DNA of 38,915 nucleotides, from contig JAPLEV010000023.1 of the NCBI GenBank assembly GCA_026391005.1, forward strand, positions 1 through 38,915, in the 5' to 3' direction. The notes under the pieces are model-generated. The model was not told the origin of the DNA. It worked only from the letters and a program-made list of their open reading frames with translations, and did no database searches. Source of the stretch: Flavobacteriia bacterium. Lineage in GTDB: Bacteria; Bacteroidota; Bacteroidia; Flavobacteriales_D; Crocinitomicaceae. How positions within the stretch are numbered: the stretch's first letter is position 1; every line of letters starts with the position of its first letter. Below are positions 26,564 to 35,866 of this stretch, in pieces. A program made the translations under genes and the position numbers.

Positions 26564-27757
26564 TTAAATTAATTTATTACGTTGAACAAGTAGAACAATT
26601 ATTACGGATATGCAGAGGAAAAATAATCCGAAATACATCCAATCTTTTGCTGTTATTCGTTCTTCTACTCGCAATAATTCTCGAGCATCGCGCTCAATAT
26701 TTGCATTGGTTAATTTTTTACTATACAAATTAATGTATTTGTTAAAGTTTGCTGTTACATTCTCCTTATTGTAGGAAAATCGATAACTTTTAAAAAATTC
26801 ATTGATAGCTTTCTCTTCCAAATCGTATCCTGTTTCGCCCTTACTTTTATTTTCAGAAAAATCAACACCCATAACGCTAATTAATACATTCAAATTAGTA
26901 ATTGTATCATTAATTTTTGAAACGTTCTTCAACCAATTTGATATGGAATCAAGCTGAGTAAATCGCTCAGGGGTTATTACGCTATTGGCAGCTGCTTGGT
27001 ACATTCTGAAAAGCTCATTTTGATATTCCTTTTCAGAATTAAATTTTCGCAAACTATAAATTACAGGAGTTTTGGTAATACTGAAATGCAGTTTTTCAAC
27101 AGCTTTCATTTCTTCTATAGATAAGTTCTTAGCATTTTGTAAAAGATTTAAGAATTTAGTAACCATAAGCGTATCCCTACCAATTTTATCGGTCTTTTCG
27201 TATAGGTAATCCATTTTATCAACAACTCCCACAAGGGCATCAAAATCAGTAGAATCAATCTCCTGAGCATCTGCAACTTGATTCATAAATCTTTTCATGG
27301 AAAACTCTAAAACTTGCCTCTGTTCTGGATAGGGGGAATTCTGAATTAAAGAGTAGGTTTCGTAGGAGATGAAACCTTCATAATAGAGATTATCAGCCAT
27401 AGCTTTATTTGAATAATATTCAGCAACTTTTTTTTCATAATCCTTATCACTTAAAACACGCTCTGTAATATCCCAAAACGCACCAGGAAACTTACTTTTA
27501 AAAGCGTTAAGTTTTTTCTCATAATCTTCTTTCTTAAGAGTAGAAACGATCTCATCTTTCTCACCCAAATCATTATTTAGTTTATTCTTTTTAAATTCTT
27601 TGGCAGTGATGATGAAGTCAGGTCTGCCTTTTGACGAGAAATTTAAAATATAATAAAGCCCTCCTCCTACAAGAATTAACACAGCTCCAAAAACAATCGA
27701 CTTCCATAAACTATCTTTGAAAATAAAGTCAAAAAACTTAGATATTACATTTTTCAT
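26564..27757 (-). CDS. Two-TM envelope protein of unknown function
   Basis: 397 residues, not recognised. One TM helix near the N-terminus (~residues 20-39, SIVFGAVLILVGGGLYYIL) and one at the C-terminus (~374-391, MYFGLFFLCISVIIVLLV), followed by QRNKLI. The flanking positive residues favour both ends in the cytoplasm, with ~330 residues in the periplasm. That central domain is charged and probably mostly helical, with no Cys cluster, nucleotide-binding loop or protease motif I can identify. Its stop is two bases before the ATG of the YGGD lipoprotein, so the two are almost certainly co-expressed. Upstream lie 105 nt and then the SUI1-like gene on the same strand. It could be a scaffold or a partner of the lipoprotein; function unknown. 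Confidence 0.8.
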   Translation of the reverse strand: MKNVISKFFDFIFKDSLWKSIVFGAVLILVGGGLYYILNFSSKGRPDFIITAKEFKKNKLNNDLGEKDEIVSTLKKEDYEKKLNAFKSKFPGAFWDITERVLSDKDYEKKVAEYYSNKAMADNLYYEGFISYETYSLIQNSPYPEQRQVLEFSMKRFMNQVADAQEIDSTDFDALVGVVDKMDYLYEKTDKIGRDTLMVTKFLNLLQNAKNLSIEEMKAVEKLHFSITKTPVIYSLRKFNSEKEYQNELFRMYQAAANSVITPERFTQLDSISNWLKNVSKINDTITNLNVLISVMGVDFSENKSKGETGYDLEEKAINEFFKSYRFSYNKENVTANFNKYINLYSKKLTNANIERDARELLRVEERITAKDWMYFGLFFLCISVIIVLLVQRNKLI

Positions 27758-27862
27758 ATTCAGAATTATAAAATTTTATACTACTTAATTTATCCTTAAG
27801 TGATTAGCTTGGTGAAATTAACATAAATTATTAACAATTCACAATTAAAAATGAAAATATTT

Positions 27863-28210
27863 TCACCCTCCTTTTTTCTTTGTATTAGAATAACCTGCTT
27901 TTAGGAGTAAATCGAAAATCTTTTCTTTGAAATTTCCTTGAATAAGAATTTGACCTTCTTTTACCGTGCCACCAACGCCACATTTAGACTTTAGCATTTT
28001 ACCCAAGTCCTTGAGATCTTCTTCTGCTCCAATAAATCCTTCTACAAGTGTTACCTCTTTTCCTCCTCGTTGCTTGCGATCAATTGAAACATAAAGCGCT
28101 TGATTACTCGATGCTAGCGTATCCTGTTCATCGGCTTCAATCGACTGGTAAATAAAATTTGGATTAGTTGAGTAAACAACATTAGCGATATTTTTATTTT
28201 TCTTTGACAT
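27863..28210 (-). CDS. SUI1/eIF1-like translation factor (YciH family)
   Basis: 115 residues, cytoplasmic. Residues ~38-112 form a SUI1 domain with its hallmark segments: RKQRGGKEVTLVEGF, DLKDLGKMLKSKCGVGGTVK and GQILIQGNFKEKI. The basic RGGK loop and the CGVGGTV turn are the conserved surfaces of eIF1/YciH proteins, which bind the small ribosomal subunit and influence start selection. In bacteria the role is auxiliary and not well defined. The ~35 residues ahead of the domain are poorly conserved in appearance. It begins 17 nt after the stop of the TonB-type barrel gene, so it may be read from the same transcript. Family call is firm; cellular role is inferred. Confidence 0.92.
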   Translation of the reverse strand: MSKKNKNIANVVYSTNPNFIYQSIEADEQDTLASSNQALYVSIDRKQRGGKEVTLVEGFIGAEEDLKDLGKMLKSKCGVGGTVKEGQILIQGNFKEKIFDLLLKAGYSNTKKKGG

Positions 28211-28227
28211 GGCTACATTTGTTAATG

Positions 28228-30687
28228 TTAAAGATCGCCTGGATCTTGACCCGAAACTTTACTTTTATTCCCCATTTCCAACTTTCCAAATTTATACGCA
28301 ATCGTTAAATAAATACGCCTAGTTAACCATTTAAATTCGGAGACTTGATAAATATTAAGTTGGTTGACTTCCATATAAAAACCTTGCCGATTAAATATAT
28401 CTGAAACGCGCGTTCCAACCGTCCATTTGCCATCATTAAACTTTTTATCAAAAGACAATTCTACCGATCCTCTTCGTTGTGCGGTACCCTGTACCGTAAT
28501 TCTAGGAGCAATATAATTGACATTTAGTTGAAGCGTAGCGGTTTTTTTCCAAAAATCAACCGAGCCGATGTACTTAACATTCCAATTAAAACCATTTCGA
28601 TTCCAATTGGCATTAGAGGTTTGGTATTGAATGTAATTAATATTAGTTGAAAGGGTATTTCTCCACCATTTTGTCGGTTTATAAGAGGCAATCAATTCAG
28701 TTCCAAAACTATGAGACTGGCCAATATTAGCAAATGTAACCGCAGAAGAGTTATCATCATAAAACACTTTAATCCGAGAAATGGCATTTACCGTTTGTCT
28801 ATAAAAGATGGCAGCAGAGAAATTCAGTTTAGTACCTTCCGACGAATAAGCTAAATCATACGAATTGATGAATTCAGGCTGTAAATATGGATTTCCACGT
28901 CGTAAGTTAAAGGGATCAGAATAAGCAGTAAAGGGATTTAAATCACCTGAGGAAGCACGTGTTATTCTACGACTATAACTTAATCCAATTTCAGATTTTG
29001 GAGTTAAGGCATATTTAAGATGAGCGGATGGAAAGAAATTAAAGTAATCATTGACAATTTTAATAGAATCCGACACTAAATATGGAATTTGAAATGCCTT
29101 TTCTAAACGCACCCCACCTTGATATTTAAACTTTTTTAATTGTTTCCCAAAAATAGCATAAGCGCTAAAAATTTTCTCATTATATCGGTATAGAAAATTA
29201 GCCAAAGTATCTTCAAAATAAGAAAGAGTTGAGTAATCGTACGTTTCAGAATAAGTATTCACTTCTTGGTCACGAATTATTGTTTTAGCACCAAATTCAG
29301 AGCGCATTAATTTAGCTGGCCATAAATAGATAAAGTCAGCTTGAATGGAAGTAATATTATTTTTTTCTTGATTAAACAAACGTTGATTCAAAGGTAATGA
29401 ACCATTCAAAACCGAATCTATACCATAATAACGTTGCAAATAATATCCTTGAATCGCTTCCATACCAATAGATTGATTGGCATCTAATATAAAACTTCCA
29501 CGGCTATCCTTAAAATCTTGCTTAAAGTTAGCATTGAAGTCATAATTATGTTGTTGAGAAGGGTCATAGGATTCTCTTCTTCCTAATGAAAGTAGGGCCT
29601 CATTCGAATCTTTTACGCCATTCCACAAATCTCCGGTTCTATCTCTCCTTCCGTTGCTTCCGGTAGAAGAGAAAGAGATTGACCTTCTATTTTTGAGCGT
29701 AAAATCAACACCAAATCTAGCGGTATTTCCAGCGTTTAAATCCGTTCCGGTCCGATTTTGATCTAATATAGAAATGGAGTCATTGATAAAAGTTTGCCGG
29801 ATGTAAGACGTATTGTTTCGATAGCCATCTAGGTAACGGCCATTATAGGAACCATAAATATTAAAAAATGAATTTCGATAACTAAGCGAGAAACCGCCAT
29901 CAGCCACATTGCCACCTTTAAAATTACCAGAACCTAAATTTGCGTTCAACAAACCATTAAATCCTTTTAATTTATTTTTCTTAAGTACTATGTTAATGAT
30001 TCCCGATGTGCCATCAGGATCATATTTAGCGGAGGGATTTGTTACTATTTCAATTCTTTCGATCGATCCAGCAGGAAGGGCATCCAACAGCGTTTTTCCA
30101 TTACCACCCGACAAGGAACTAGGTCGCCCATCAATTAAAACCGTAACGGCCCCATCGCCACGAAGCATAATGCGGCCATCTTGATCCAAATCCACTGACG
30201 GGATATTTTTTAGAACATCGTTGGCAGTTCCTCCTTTCACGGACATATCTTCCGCAACATTGTAAACTTTTTTATCAATGCCTGCATTTAATATACTAGC
30301 TTGCCCTACCACATCTACTTGTCCAATTTGCAAGGTCTTATCAAGTTCCATAGAAATAGTTCCCAAATTCAGCACCTTAAGATTTGAAGTAATGGTTAGT
30401 GATTCACTACGCTTTGCTAAAAAACCAGCGAAAGAAAATTTTAAATAATAAGTTCCTAAAACTAATTTATCAAATAAAAATTTACCTTCTTTATCGGTAT
30501 ATAAACCAGTAACCAAAACCGAATCTTTTTCTAGATATAGGCGAACAGTTGCATATTCAATGGATTTGTTATTGTCAGCGTTCACAATCCTCCCCATTAT
30601 CATCCCTTCACCTTGCGATGAATTTTGGGCATATGAAACTCCTGAAAGAAAAATTATAAGGAAATAAGAAAGTCGTATTAATTTCAT
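28228..30687 (-). CDS. TonB-dependent receptor-like outer-membrane barrel protein
   Basis: The frame opens at 30717, but I choose the ATG at 30687 (MKLIRLSYFLIIFL...YAQ), which puts a signal peptide at the N-terminus and gives 819 residues. Order of parts: carboxypeptidase-regulatory-like beta-sandwich (~residues 27-110, ATVRLYLEKDSVLVTGLYTD), plug domain (~125-235, NDVLKNIPSVDLDQDGRIMLRGD, then NPSAKYDPDGTSGIINIVLKK) and a large C-terminal barrel with alternating aromatic strands. The plug with its NPSAKYDPDGTSGIINI segment is typical of the Bacteroidota outer-membrane barrel family related to TonB-dependent receptors. A TonB box is not obvious, so active uptake is inferred. No SusD-like gene is adjacent, which argues against a classical polysaccharide locus. 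Substrate unknown. Confidence 0.87.
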   Translation of the reverse strand: MKLIRLSYFLIIFLSGVSYAQNSSQGEGMIMGRIVNADNNKSIEYATVRLYLEKDSVLVTGLYTDKEGKFLFDKLVLGTYYLKFSFAGFLAKRSESLTITSNLKVLNLGTISMELDKTLQIGQVDVVGQASILNAGIDKKVYNVAEDMSVKGGTANDVLKNIPSVDLDQDGRIMLRGDGAVTVLIDGRPSSLSGGNGKTLLDALPAGSIERIEIVTNPSAKYDPDGTSGIINIVLKKNKLKGFNGLLNANLGSGNFKGGNVADGGFSLSYRNSFFNIYGSYNGRYLDGYRNNTSYIRQTFINDSISILDQNRTGTDLNAGNTARFGVDFTLKNRRSISFSSTGSNGRRDRTGDLWNGVKDSNEALLSLGRRESYDPSQQHNYDFNANFKQDFKDSRGSFILDANQSIGMEAIQGYYLQRYYGIDSVLNGSLPLNQRLFNQEKNNITSIQADFIYLWPAKLMRSEFGAKTIIRDQEVNTYSETYDYSTLSYFEDTLANFLYRYNEKIFSAYAIFGKQLKKFKYQGGVRLEKAFQIPYLVSDSIKIVNDYFNFFPSAHLKYALTPKSEIGLSYSRRITRASSGDLNPFTAYSDPFNLRRGNPYLQPEFINSYDLAYSSEGTKLNFSAAIFYRQTVNAISRIKVFYDDNSSAVTFANIGQSHSFGTELIASYKPTKWWRNTLSTNINYIQYQTSNANWNRNGFNWNVKYIGSVDFWKKTATLQLNVNYIAPRITVQGTAQRRGSVELSFDKKFNDGKWTVGTRVSDIFNRQGFYMEVNQLNIYQVSEFKWLTRRIYLTIAYKFGKLEMGNKSKVSGQDPGDL

Positions 30688-30762
30688 GCTGGAGAAGTAG
30701 AGTGTAAAAATAAGCAATCCTACTTAAATATTAGATATAATAGCATGAAAAGCAACTACATT

Positions 30763-33390
30763 CTACTTTATTAAAGAGACACTCCCCGTAAATGTTTTTA
30801 ATTCAGGGCTTGCACTCGCGCTGTATGATAAAATAAAGGAATAAACGCCCACTTGCGCTTTGCAGTCACCATAATTACCATCCCAAAACGCATGAATATC
30901 GTGACTTTCAAAGATTAATTCTCCCCAACGATTATAAATCCAAAATCCATAACTTGCAGGATCTACCTCACCAGAAAAAATGGGTTGAAAAACATGATTG
31001 TGTTCATCACCATCCGGGGTAAAAGTATTAGGTACATAGACAGAAAAATCATTGGTTATTTGTATGGAATTACTAATGGAATCTAAACATCCGAATACAG
31101 ATTCAGCCACCAATAAAACACTTTGAGAGCCCTCAGAAAAAGGAAAAGTATAATCAAATTCAAGTTGATTTTCAATAAAACTAAGTCCACCGATAGACCA
31201 AGTATAAGAGATAGCACCTAAAGAAGAATTAACTATGTGGCCAGTTGGATCCCCCATTGAAATAACTTGAGGATTAAAATAAAAATCGGCTAATGGATTT
31301 GGATAAACCGTTACGGTGGCATTTTGAGGCAAGGAAACACAAGCATTTTGATTAATTCCTACCACTTGATAAAGAGTTGTACTTGATGGAGTTACTAAAA
31401 TACTACCATCTAAATTTTGTGTAATAGCTGGTGTCCAAATGTAGTTAAGTGCACCAAGAGGAATCAATGTGGCTGATTCTCCTTCACAAATTGATGCATT
31501 ATTTACAGTAACAATTGGGAGCGAAAGTGCTGACAACGTTAAATGGATAATAGAATCGCAGCCATTTTGTGTTTGCAGAGAATCTAAATACAATCCTGCA
31601 CCATTGAGATTCGTTCCGTTAAAATTAAACGACGTTCCTACACAAAATGAATCCGTAATAAATGTATTGAAAACGGGAAGTATACTAAGCCCAATAGTAT
31701 CCGCATCTGAGCAGCCATTTTGGTCAAAGACAGTAGCGGAATATTGCCCTCCTGTTGAAACTGTAACTGTAGACAAAATGGATCCATTGGACCATAATTG
31801 AGAGGCATAATTTCCATTCAGTTGAAGAAGAATCGAATCACCTTGGCATATAGCTAAATCAGGACCTAGGTTTATAGATATCGTATTCAGTGAAACAACA
31901 ATTGAATCCCTAACAAATCCACATCCACTTGGAACATCTACAAAATATATTCCGGGATTATTTACTTGAATGGTGGCTGTAGTGGCGCCAGTATTCCACA
32001 AATAATTAGCAAAAACCGTATCTAAGGCTAAAGAAATCATTTGACCAGCACAAATTGCTGTGTCTATACCAAGATTAGGCATGGCACCTGGAACAGAAAG
32101 TACAAAATTATACAAAAGTTGACCCGCAGCACCAGCGATCGCTCCATGACTTGTTCCTGTGCATGGGGGACCATTGTGTAATACCATTCCAGAATTCCCA
32201 CCAACAAGTTGATTCGTAACATTTAGAGGAACAGAAGGTGAGATGAAAGCTATTGTTCCACCGCCACCACCGCCACCCGGGCCGTGACAAGCGGATGCCC
32301 ATAAAGTACTAAAAATATTGCCGCCATTTCCCCCTTTTACATTGATAGTAAGAGGAGAAGTAACTGAATTTGACATTAAATAAACACAACCACCAGCGCC
32401 GCCCCCTCCTGCTCCTTCAGAATCCGTATTCCCAATCACATTCGCTCCATTGGCAGTTATTAAATTATTATTTCCATTAATAAGTGGTGCGATTAAAAAA
32501 ACCATTCCACCCCCATTACTACCTGCCGTTGCAGTTAGGCCATTATCTCGATATCCGCCACCACCCGCTCCGCCTAAAAATGCTTTATAATTACTGTAGT
32601 TTAAGCCATATCCTCCTACTCCAAAAGAACTATTTAATTGACAGCTTCCATACCATTCATTTCCACCTCTTCCCCCAGGACCACCATTCCCACCGCCACC
32701 AGCACCAGGATTCCCCGTATTGGAACCTCCACCACCGTTGGCAAGCGGCGCTCTGTTTCCCTCTTGACCAACAGGAGCAATAGCGATACCTTCTCCTTTT
32801 TTGCCAGAAGAATTGGAAGAATTTGCCCAATTAGGATCACCACAGGAGAAAAATCCAGTTGTATTTGCACCGCCAACAAAACCGGCACCAGAAACATTAA
32901 TGTCTGCGTTAAACGTAATACTGCCTGTTGACTTAATGGCCACGATGCCACCTGTGGTTCCGTTCCAAACTTGACTTGTAACAGTTCCAGAAATAGTCAC
33001 ATTATTATAAACGGCCACCTTTACCAATTGGACTAATCCACTTACAGTATACGTTTTACATAAATTAGAAGTAAAGGTTAAGGTGTTAGCCACCTTCGTA
33101 AGAATAGTCGCGAATTCGAAATTTCCTGCATTATTTAGCGCACTTACCGTTCCAAAAGTCGGCACATTCCCCGTTGTTATTGTTGCCCCTTTCATTTGAA
33201 TCAAAAGCACCTCATCACCAACAGCATAATTGGATGCATTTGAAACAGTAACAGAATTAATACCCACATTGGTGACATTGATATACGCATTCACAACTCC
33301 AGAGATATTCTGAGCACGAAGGTTCGTTGATGACAAGAACCAACTGAAACTAAAAACAATAAAAAATACTATTCGTAAATATCTGATCAT
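30763..33390 (-). CDS. Large secreted glycine-rich protein with T9SS type B sorting domain
   Basis: 875 residues with a signal peptide ending LRAQ-N. Residues ~28-165 look like beta-rich repeats. Residues ~169-380 are strikingly glycine-rich (runs such as GAGGGGNGGPGGRGGN, GGAGGGG and GPGGGGGGG) with scattered Cys and Asn. Four Ig/PKD-like units follow (~440-700: AICAGQ, AICQGD, SFCVGT, SICEGE), then one PKD-like domain with TWSIGG. The last ~90 residues are a CHU_C type B sorting domain (YVPNTFTPDGDEHNHVFQP, IYNRWGELIFES, FWDGNY). It starts 9 nt after the stop of the lectin-like gene, so the two form an operon and probably act together at the cell surface. Ligand unknown. The glycine-rich part may form a polyproline-II-like or elastic stalk; this is inference. 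Confidence 0.88.
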   Translation of the reverse strand: MIRYLRIVFFIVFSFSWFLSSTNLRAQNISGVVNAYINVTNVGINSVTVSNASNYAVGDEVLLIQMKGATITTGNVPTFGTVSALNNAGNFEFATILTKVANTLTFTSNLCKTYTVSGLVQLVKVAVYNNVTISGTVTSQVWNGTTGGIVAIKSTGSITFNADINVSGAGFVGGANTTGFFSCGDPNWANSSNSSGKKGEGIAIAPVGQEGNRAPLANGGGGSNTGNPGAGGGGNGGPGGRGGNEWYGSCQLNSSFGVGGYGLNYSNYKAFLGGAGGGGYRDNGLTATAGSNGGGMVFLIAPLINGNNNLITANGANVIGNTDSEGAGGGGAGGCVYLMSNSVTSPLTINVKGGNGGNIFSTLWASACHGPGGGGGGGTIAFISPSVPLNVTNQLVGGNSGMVLHNGPPCTGTSHGAIAGAAGQLLYNFVLSVPGAMPNLGIDTAICAGQMISLALDTVFANYLWNTGATTATIQVNNPGIYFVDVPSGCGFVRDSIVVSLNTISINLGPDLAICQGDSILLQLNGNYASQLWSNGSILSTVTVSTGGQYSATVFDQNGCSDADTIGLSILPVFNTFITDSFCVGTSFNFNGTNLNGAGLYLDSLQTQNGCDSIIHLTLSALSLPIVTVNNASICEGESATLIPLGALNYIWTPAITQNLDGSILVTPSSTTLYQVVGINQNACVSLPQNATVTVYPNPLADFYFNPQVISMGDPTGHIVNSSLGAISYTWSIGGLSFIENQLEFDYTFPFSEGSQSVLLVAESVFGCLDSISNSIQITNDFSVYVPNTFTPDGDEHNHVFQPIFSGEVDPASYGFWIYNRWGELIFESHDIHAFWDGNYGDCKAQVGVYSFILSYSASASPELKTFTGSVSLIK

Positions 33391-33399
33391 GAAGACTCT

Positions 33400-35733
33400 T
33401 TAATAAATCACATTGACATGTCCATTCAGCTGCATAATTTTACTCGCTTTTTTATCAAAAAACTGAATCAAATAGGAATAAGTCCCTTGTTCTACCTTTA
33501 TCCCACCATAATATCCATCCCATCCTTGATTGGTAGAAAAAGACTCAAATACACATTCACCCCAACGATTATAAAGTACTAAATGATAGCTCGCTGGATC
33601 AAATCCAGTTGTAAAAACAGGAGTGAAAGTATTGTTGTGTTCGTCACCATCTGGCGTAAAAGTATTTGGGACATAGTAAATTGGATCACCTGAAATCTGA
33701 ATAGAAATTTCGGAAGAATCTAAACAACCGAAATCAGAGGAAACAGAAAGAATGATGGTATAATTTCCATCTTCATAAGGATACGTGTGCGTTATTTCAT
33801 AGGAGTTATCATTAGAAGACGTTCCATCACCAAAATACCACACAGCAGAGGATGAGTTTATAGAATTGTTATAAAGTGTTGCGAAAGGAGAATCACTTAG
33901 TAAATTATTTGAAAGGGCATCTGCGATAGCAACTGGGTTGGGATATACAATAACCCCTACTTGAACGGTGTCAGTGCAACCAAAGGTATTCGAACCAATT
34001 ATAGTAATAGATTCAGAGGTAGAAGGTTGGTACGTAAAAGTTGATGTAGATTGACCATTCGACCATTGATAAAAATCTGCTCCAGCCACTTGAAAAGTAA
34101 CTAACTCACCAAAACAAATTTCGCTTAAAAGCGGACTTGCACTTAATGTGGGGACAGGATGAACAATAATATATAGAGAATCCGAGGAAATACAACCATA
34201 TTGACTGGTTCCTGTTATCGAATACATGCCACTTGTCACACCAGTTATGCTTTGTGATGCCCCAGTGAAAGCAGTTAAATCAATACCGGACCATTGATAA
34301 GTAGCAGCTCCTGATGCATTGAATTGAACCACGGTATTTGGACAAATGGAATTATCATCTGCTACAAGTTGAGTTAGCGGTATGGGGTTAACAATTACAG
34401 TAAGCGTATCCAAATCAAAACACCCTTCTAAATTGGTTCCCTGTACCACATATGTGGAAGTTATGATAGGATCCACCCACATTTGTCCTAGATTATCAAC
34501 AACATTTACCGTAGGTATCCAAGTATAAGTATTGGCACCAGAAGGAATTAATAAGGCAGAATCTCCTAGACAAATTTGTAAGTCGGGAGAAGTTACGATG
34601 GGGTTATTAGAAATAACAATATCCAAGGTAATGACCGAATCACAACCGGAAACAGACGTTAGTGAATCTACATAATTCCCTGAACTGTTGATGGGATTTC
34701 CGTTAAAAAAATAAGTGCTTCCATCACAAATAGTGTCAGTAATATTCGTAATAAAAGAAGGGTTAACCGTAACAAGCACCTGGTCTGTTGTTGGGCACAC
34801 TCCAGGATTATTAGCCAGTGTCGTAGATACCGTATAAATTTGAGTTATTGGCTGATTCGTATTATTAGGCAGATTAACAATAGGATTGGAAACACTTGCA
34901 TTACTTAAACCATTAGCGGGAGACCATGAATAAGAAAAAGCAGGATTAGTTGCTGCACCAATAGATACATTTTGATTGGGGCAAGTTTGAACATCAACTC
35001 CTGCATTTGAGCTTGCTTGTGCCGTATAAATCACCACATTCCGAATAGAATGTTGATCATTTGCACCTCCAGTTCCAGCGGTAAATCCCATATAACCCGA
35101 GAAATTAATGGGGAAATTTGCAGTGAGATAAAGTGTATTATTAATTAATAAACTTATTAATCCATTGTTATAGATAATTCGTACAGATTTATAGGTGTTG
35201 CCACGAATAAAATTCAATATACCGCCAGTATTAGTCAATTTAACAATACCCGCATTGCATTCCCCATAACCTACTCCGTTATAAATTTGTAATTCTGGGT
35301 TTGCTCCACAACCGTTGTCCCATGTATCCAAAACTACTTTGAGTCCATTTGCAGTGCCAGGGATCCCTATTCCTCCACCGCTAACAAATCCAACCGGAGG
35401 AACTTGCAAAAAGCAGAATGCTAGACCATCAGCGGCATTGCCTCCCCATATACGGTAATCAAAATCAACTATCCAATTTGAACAGAGACCCAAATTTAAT
35501 GGCTGCGCATAGAAAACCCCTCCACTTTGACTACCACTAGCATTCGTTAATATTAATTCATTGCTAAAATTATCTACATCGCCCGGTGTATCGCCAACAT
35601 AGGCATTTCCATTTAAATTCCAACCAACTGTATTTAAAACTGGTGAGCCTATTAATTGACCAAAAACAAAAGTCTGTGCAGAAGCGCTTGAAGAAAAAAG
35701 TAGAATACTAAAAAATAATAAAAAGTGCTTCAT
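33400..35733 (-). CDS. L-type-lectin-like/PKD surface protein with T9SS type B sorting domain
   Basis: 777 residues; signal peptide ends SASAQ-T. Residues ~22-235 resemble an L-type (legume) lectin sandwich: AADGLAFCFLQ, LKVVLDTWDN and GYMGFTAGTGGANDQHSIRN match the conserved carbohydrate/calcium-site segments of that fold (DG, D-T-x-x-N and the GFTAGTG strand). Ig/PKD-like units follow (VQTCPNQNVSIG, LQICLGDSALLIPSG, SICPNTVVQFNASG, SEICFGELVTFQVAG) and a PKD domain with WYFGDGTSS. The C-terminal ~90 residues are a CHU_C type B sorting domain (YVPNTFTPDGDEHNNTFTP, LYNRWGECVFES, GWDGYYGG). It is first in a two-gene unit with the glycine-rich protein. Likely role: T9SS-exported carbohydrate-binding adhesin. 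The sugar specificity cannot be read from sequence. Confidence 0.88.
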   Translation of the reverse strand: MKHFLLFFSILLFSSSASAQTFVFGQLIGSPVLNTVGWNLNGNAYVGDTPGDVDNFSNELILTNASGSQSGGVFYAQPLNLGLCSNWIVDFDYRIWGGNAADGLAFCFLQVPPVGFVSGGGIGIPGTANGLKVVLDTWDNGCGANPELQIYNGVGYGECNAGIVKLTNTGGILNFIRGNTYKSVRIIYNNGLISLLINNTLYLTANFPINFSGYMGFTAGTGGANDQHSIRNVVIYTAQASSNAGVDVQTCPNQNVSIGAATNPAFSYSWSPANGLSNASVSNPIVNLPNNTNQPITQIYTVSTTLANNPGVCPTTDQVLVTVNPSFITNITDTICDGSTYFFNGNPINSSGNYVDSLTSVSGCDSVITLDIVISNNPIVTSPDLQICLGDSALLIPSGANTYTWIPTVNVVDNLGQMWVDPIITSTYVVQGTNLEGCFDLDTLTVIVNPIPLTQLVADDNSICPNTVVQFNASGAATYQWSGIDLTAFTGASQSITGVTSGMYSITGTSQYGCISSDSLYIIVHPVPTLSASPLLSEICFGELVTFQVAGADFYQWSNGQSTSTFTYQPSTSESITIIGSNTFGCTDTVQVGVIVYPNPVAIADALSNNLLSDSPFATLYNNSINSSSAVWYFGDGTSSNDNSYEITHTYPYEDGNYTIILSVSSDFGCLDSSEISIQISGDPIYYVPNTFTPDGDEHNNTFTPVFTTGFDPASYHLVLYNRWGECVFESFSTNQGWDGYYGGIKVEQGTYSYLIQFFDKKASKIMQLNGHVNVIY

Positions 35734-35806
35734 TAAGATTATATTATTAAAATACTTTCAATAGACGAAATTAACAATAAATCGTTGGCTATTTATTATT
35801 ATTACC

Positions 35807-35837
35807 TTTGATATGATAATTACTTAGTGTACTTTTG
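35807..35837 (+). promoter_or_regulatory. Putative promoter of the zwf-pgl-edd operon
   Basis: TTTG at 35807-35810, a 19-nt spacer, then TACTTTTG at 35830-35837 matches the Bacteroidota -33/-7 consensus in both sequence and spacing. The -7 box ends 29 nt before the zwf ATG at 35867. This is the best promoter match in the window. Confidence 0.6.
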
Positions 35838-35866
35838 ACACAATCGATGTAACAAGACAATAAAAT

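Noticed and set aside
32108..32951. Overlapping open frames on both strands in the glycine-rich part of the 875-residue protein.
   Set aside because: GGN-rich codons give long stop-free shadow frames; the real frame has a signal peptide, domains and a sorting tail.
35785..35810. Second zwf promoter candidate, TTG at 35785 with TACCTTTG at 35803.
   Set aside because: Its 15-nt spacing is short for this class; the downstream TTTG-N19-TACTTTTG is a better fit, and TTTG at 35807 serves as its -33.
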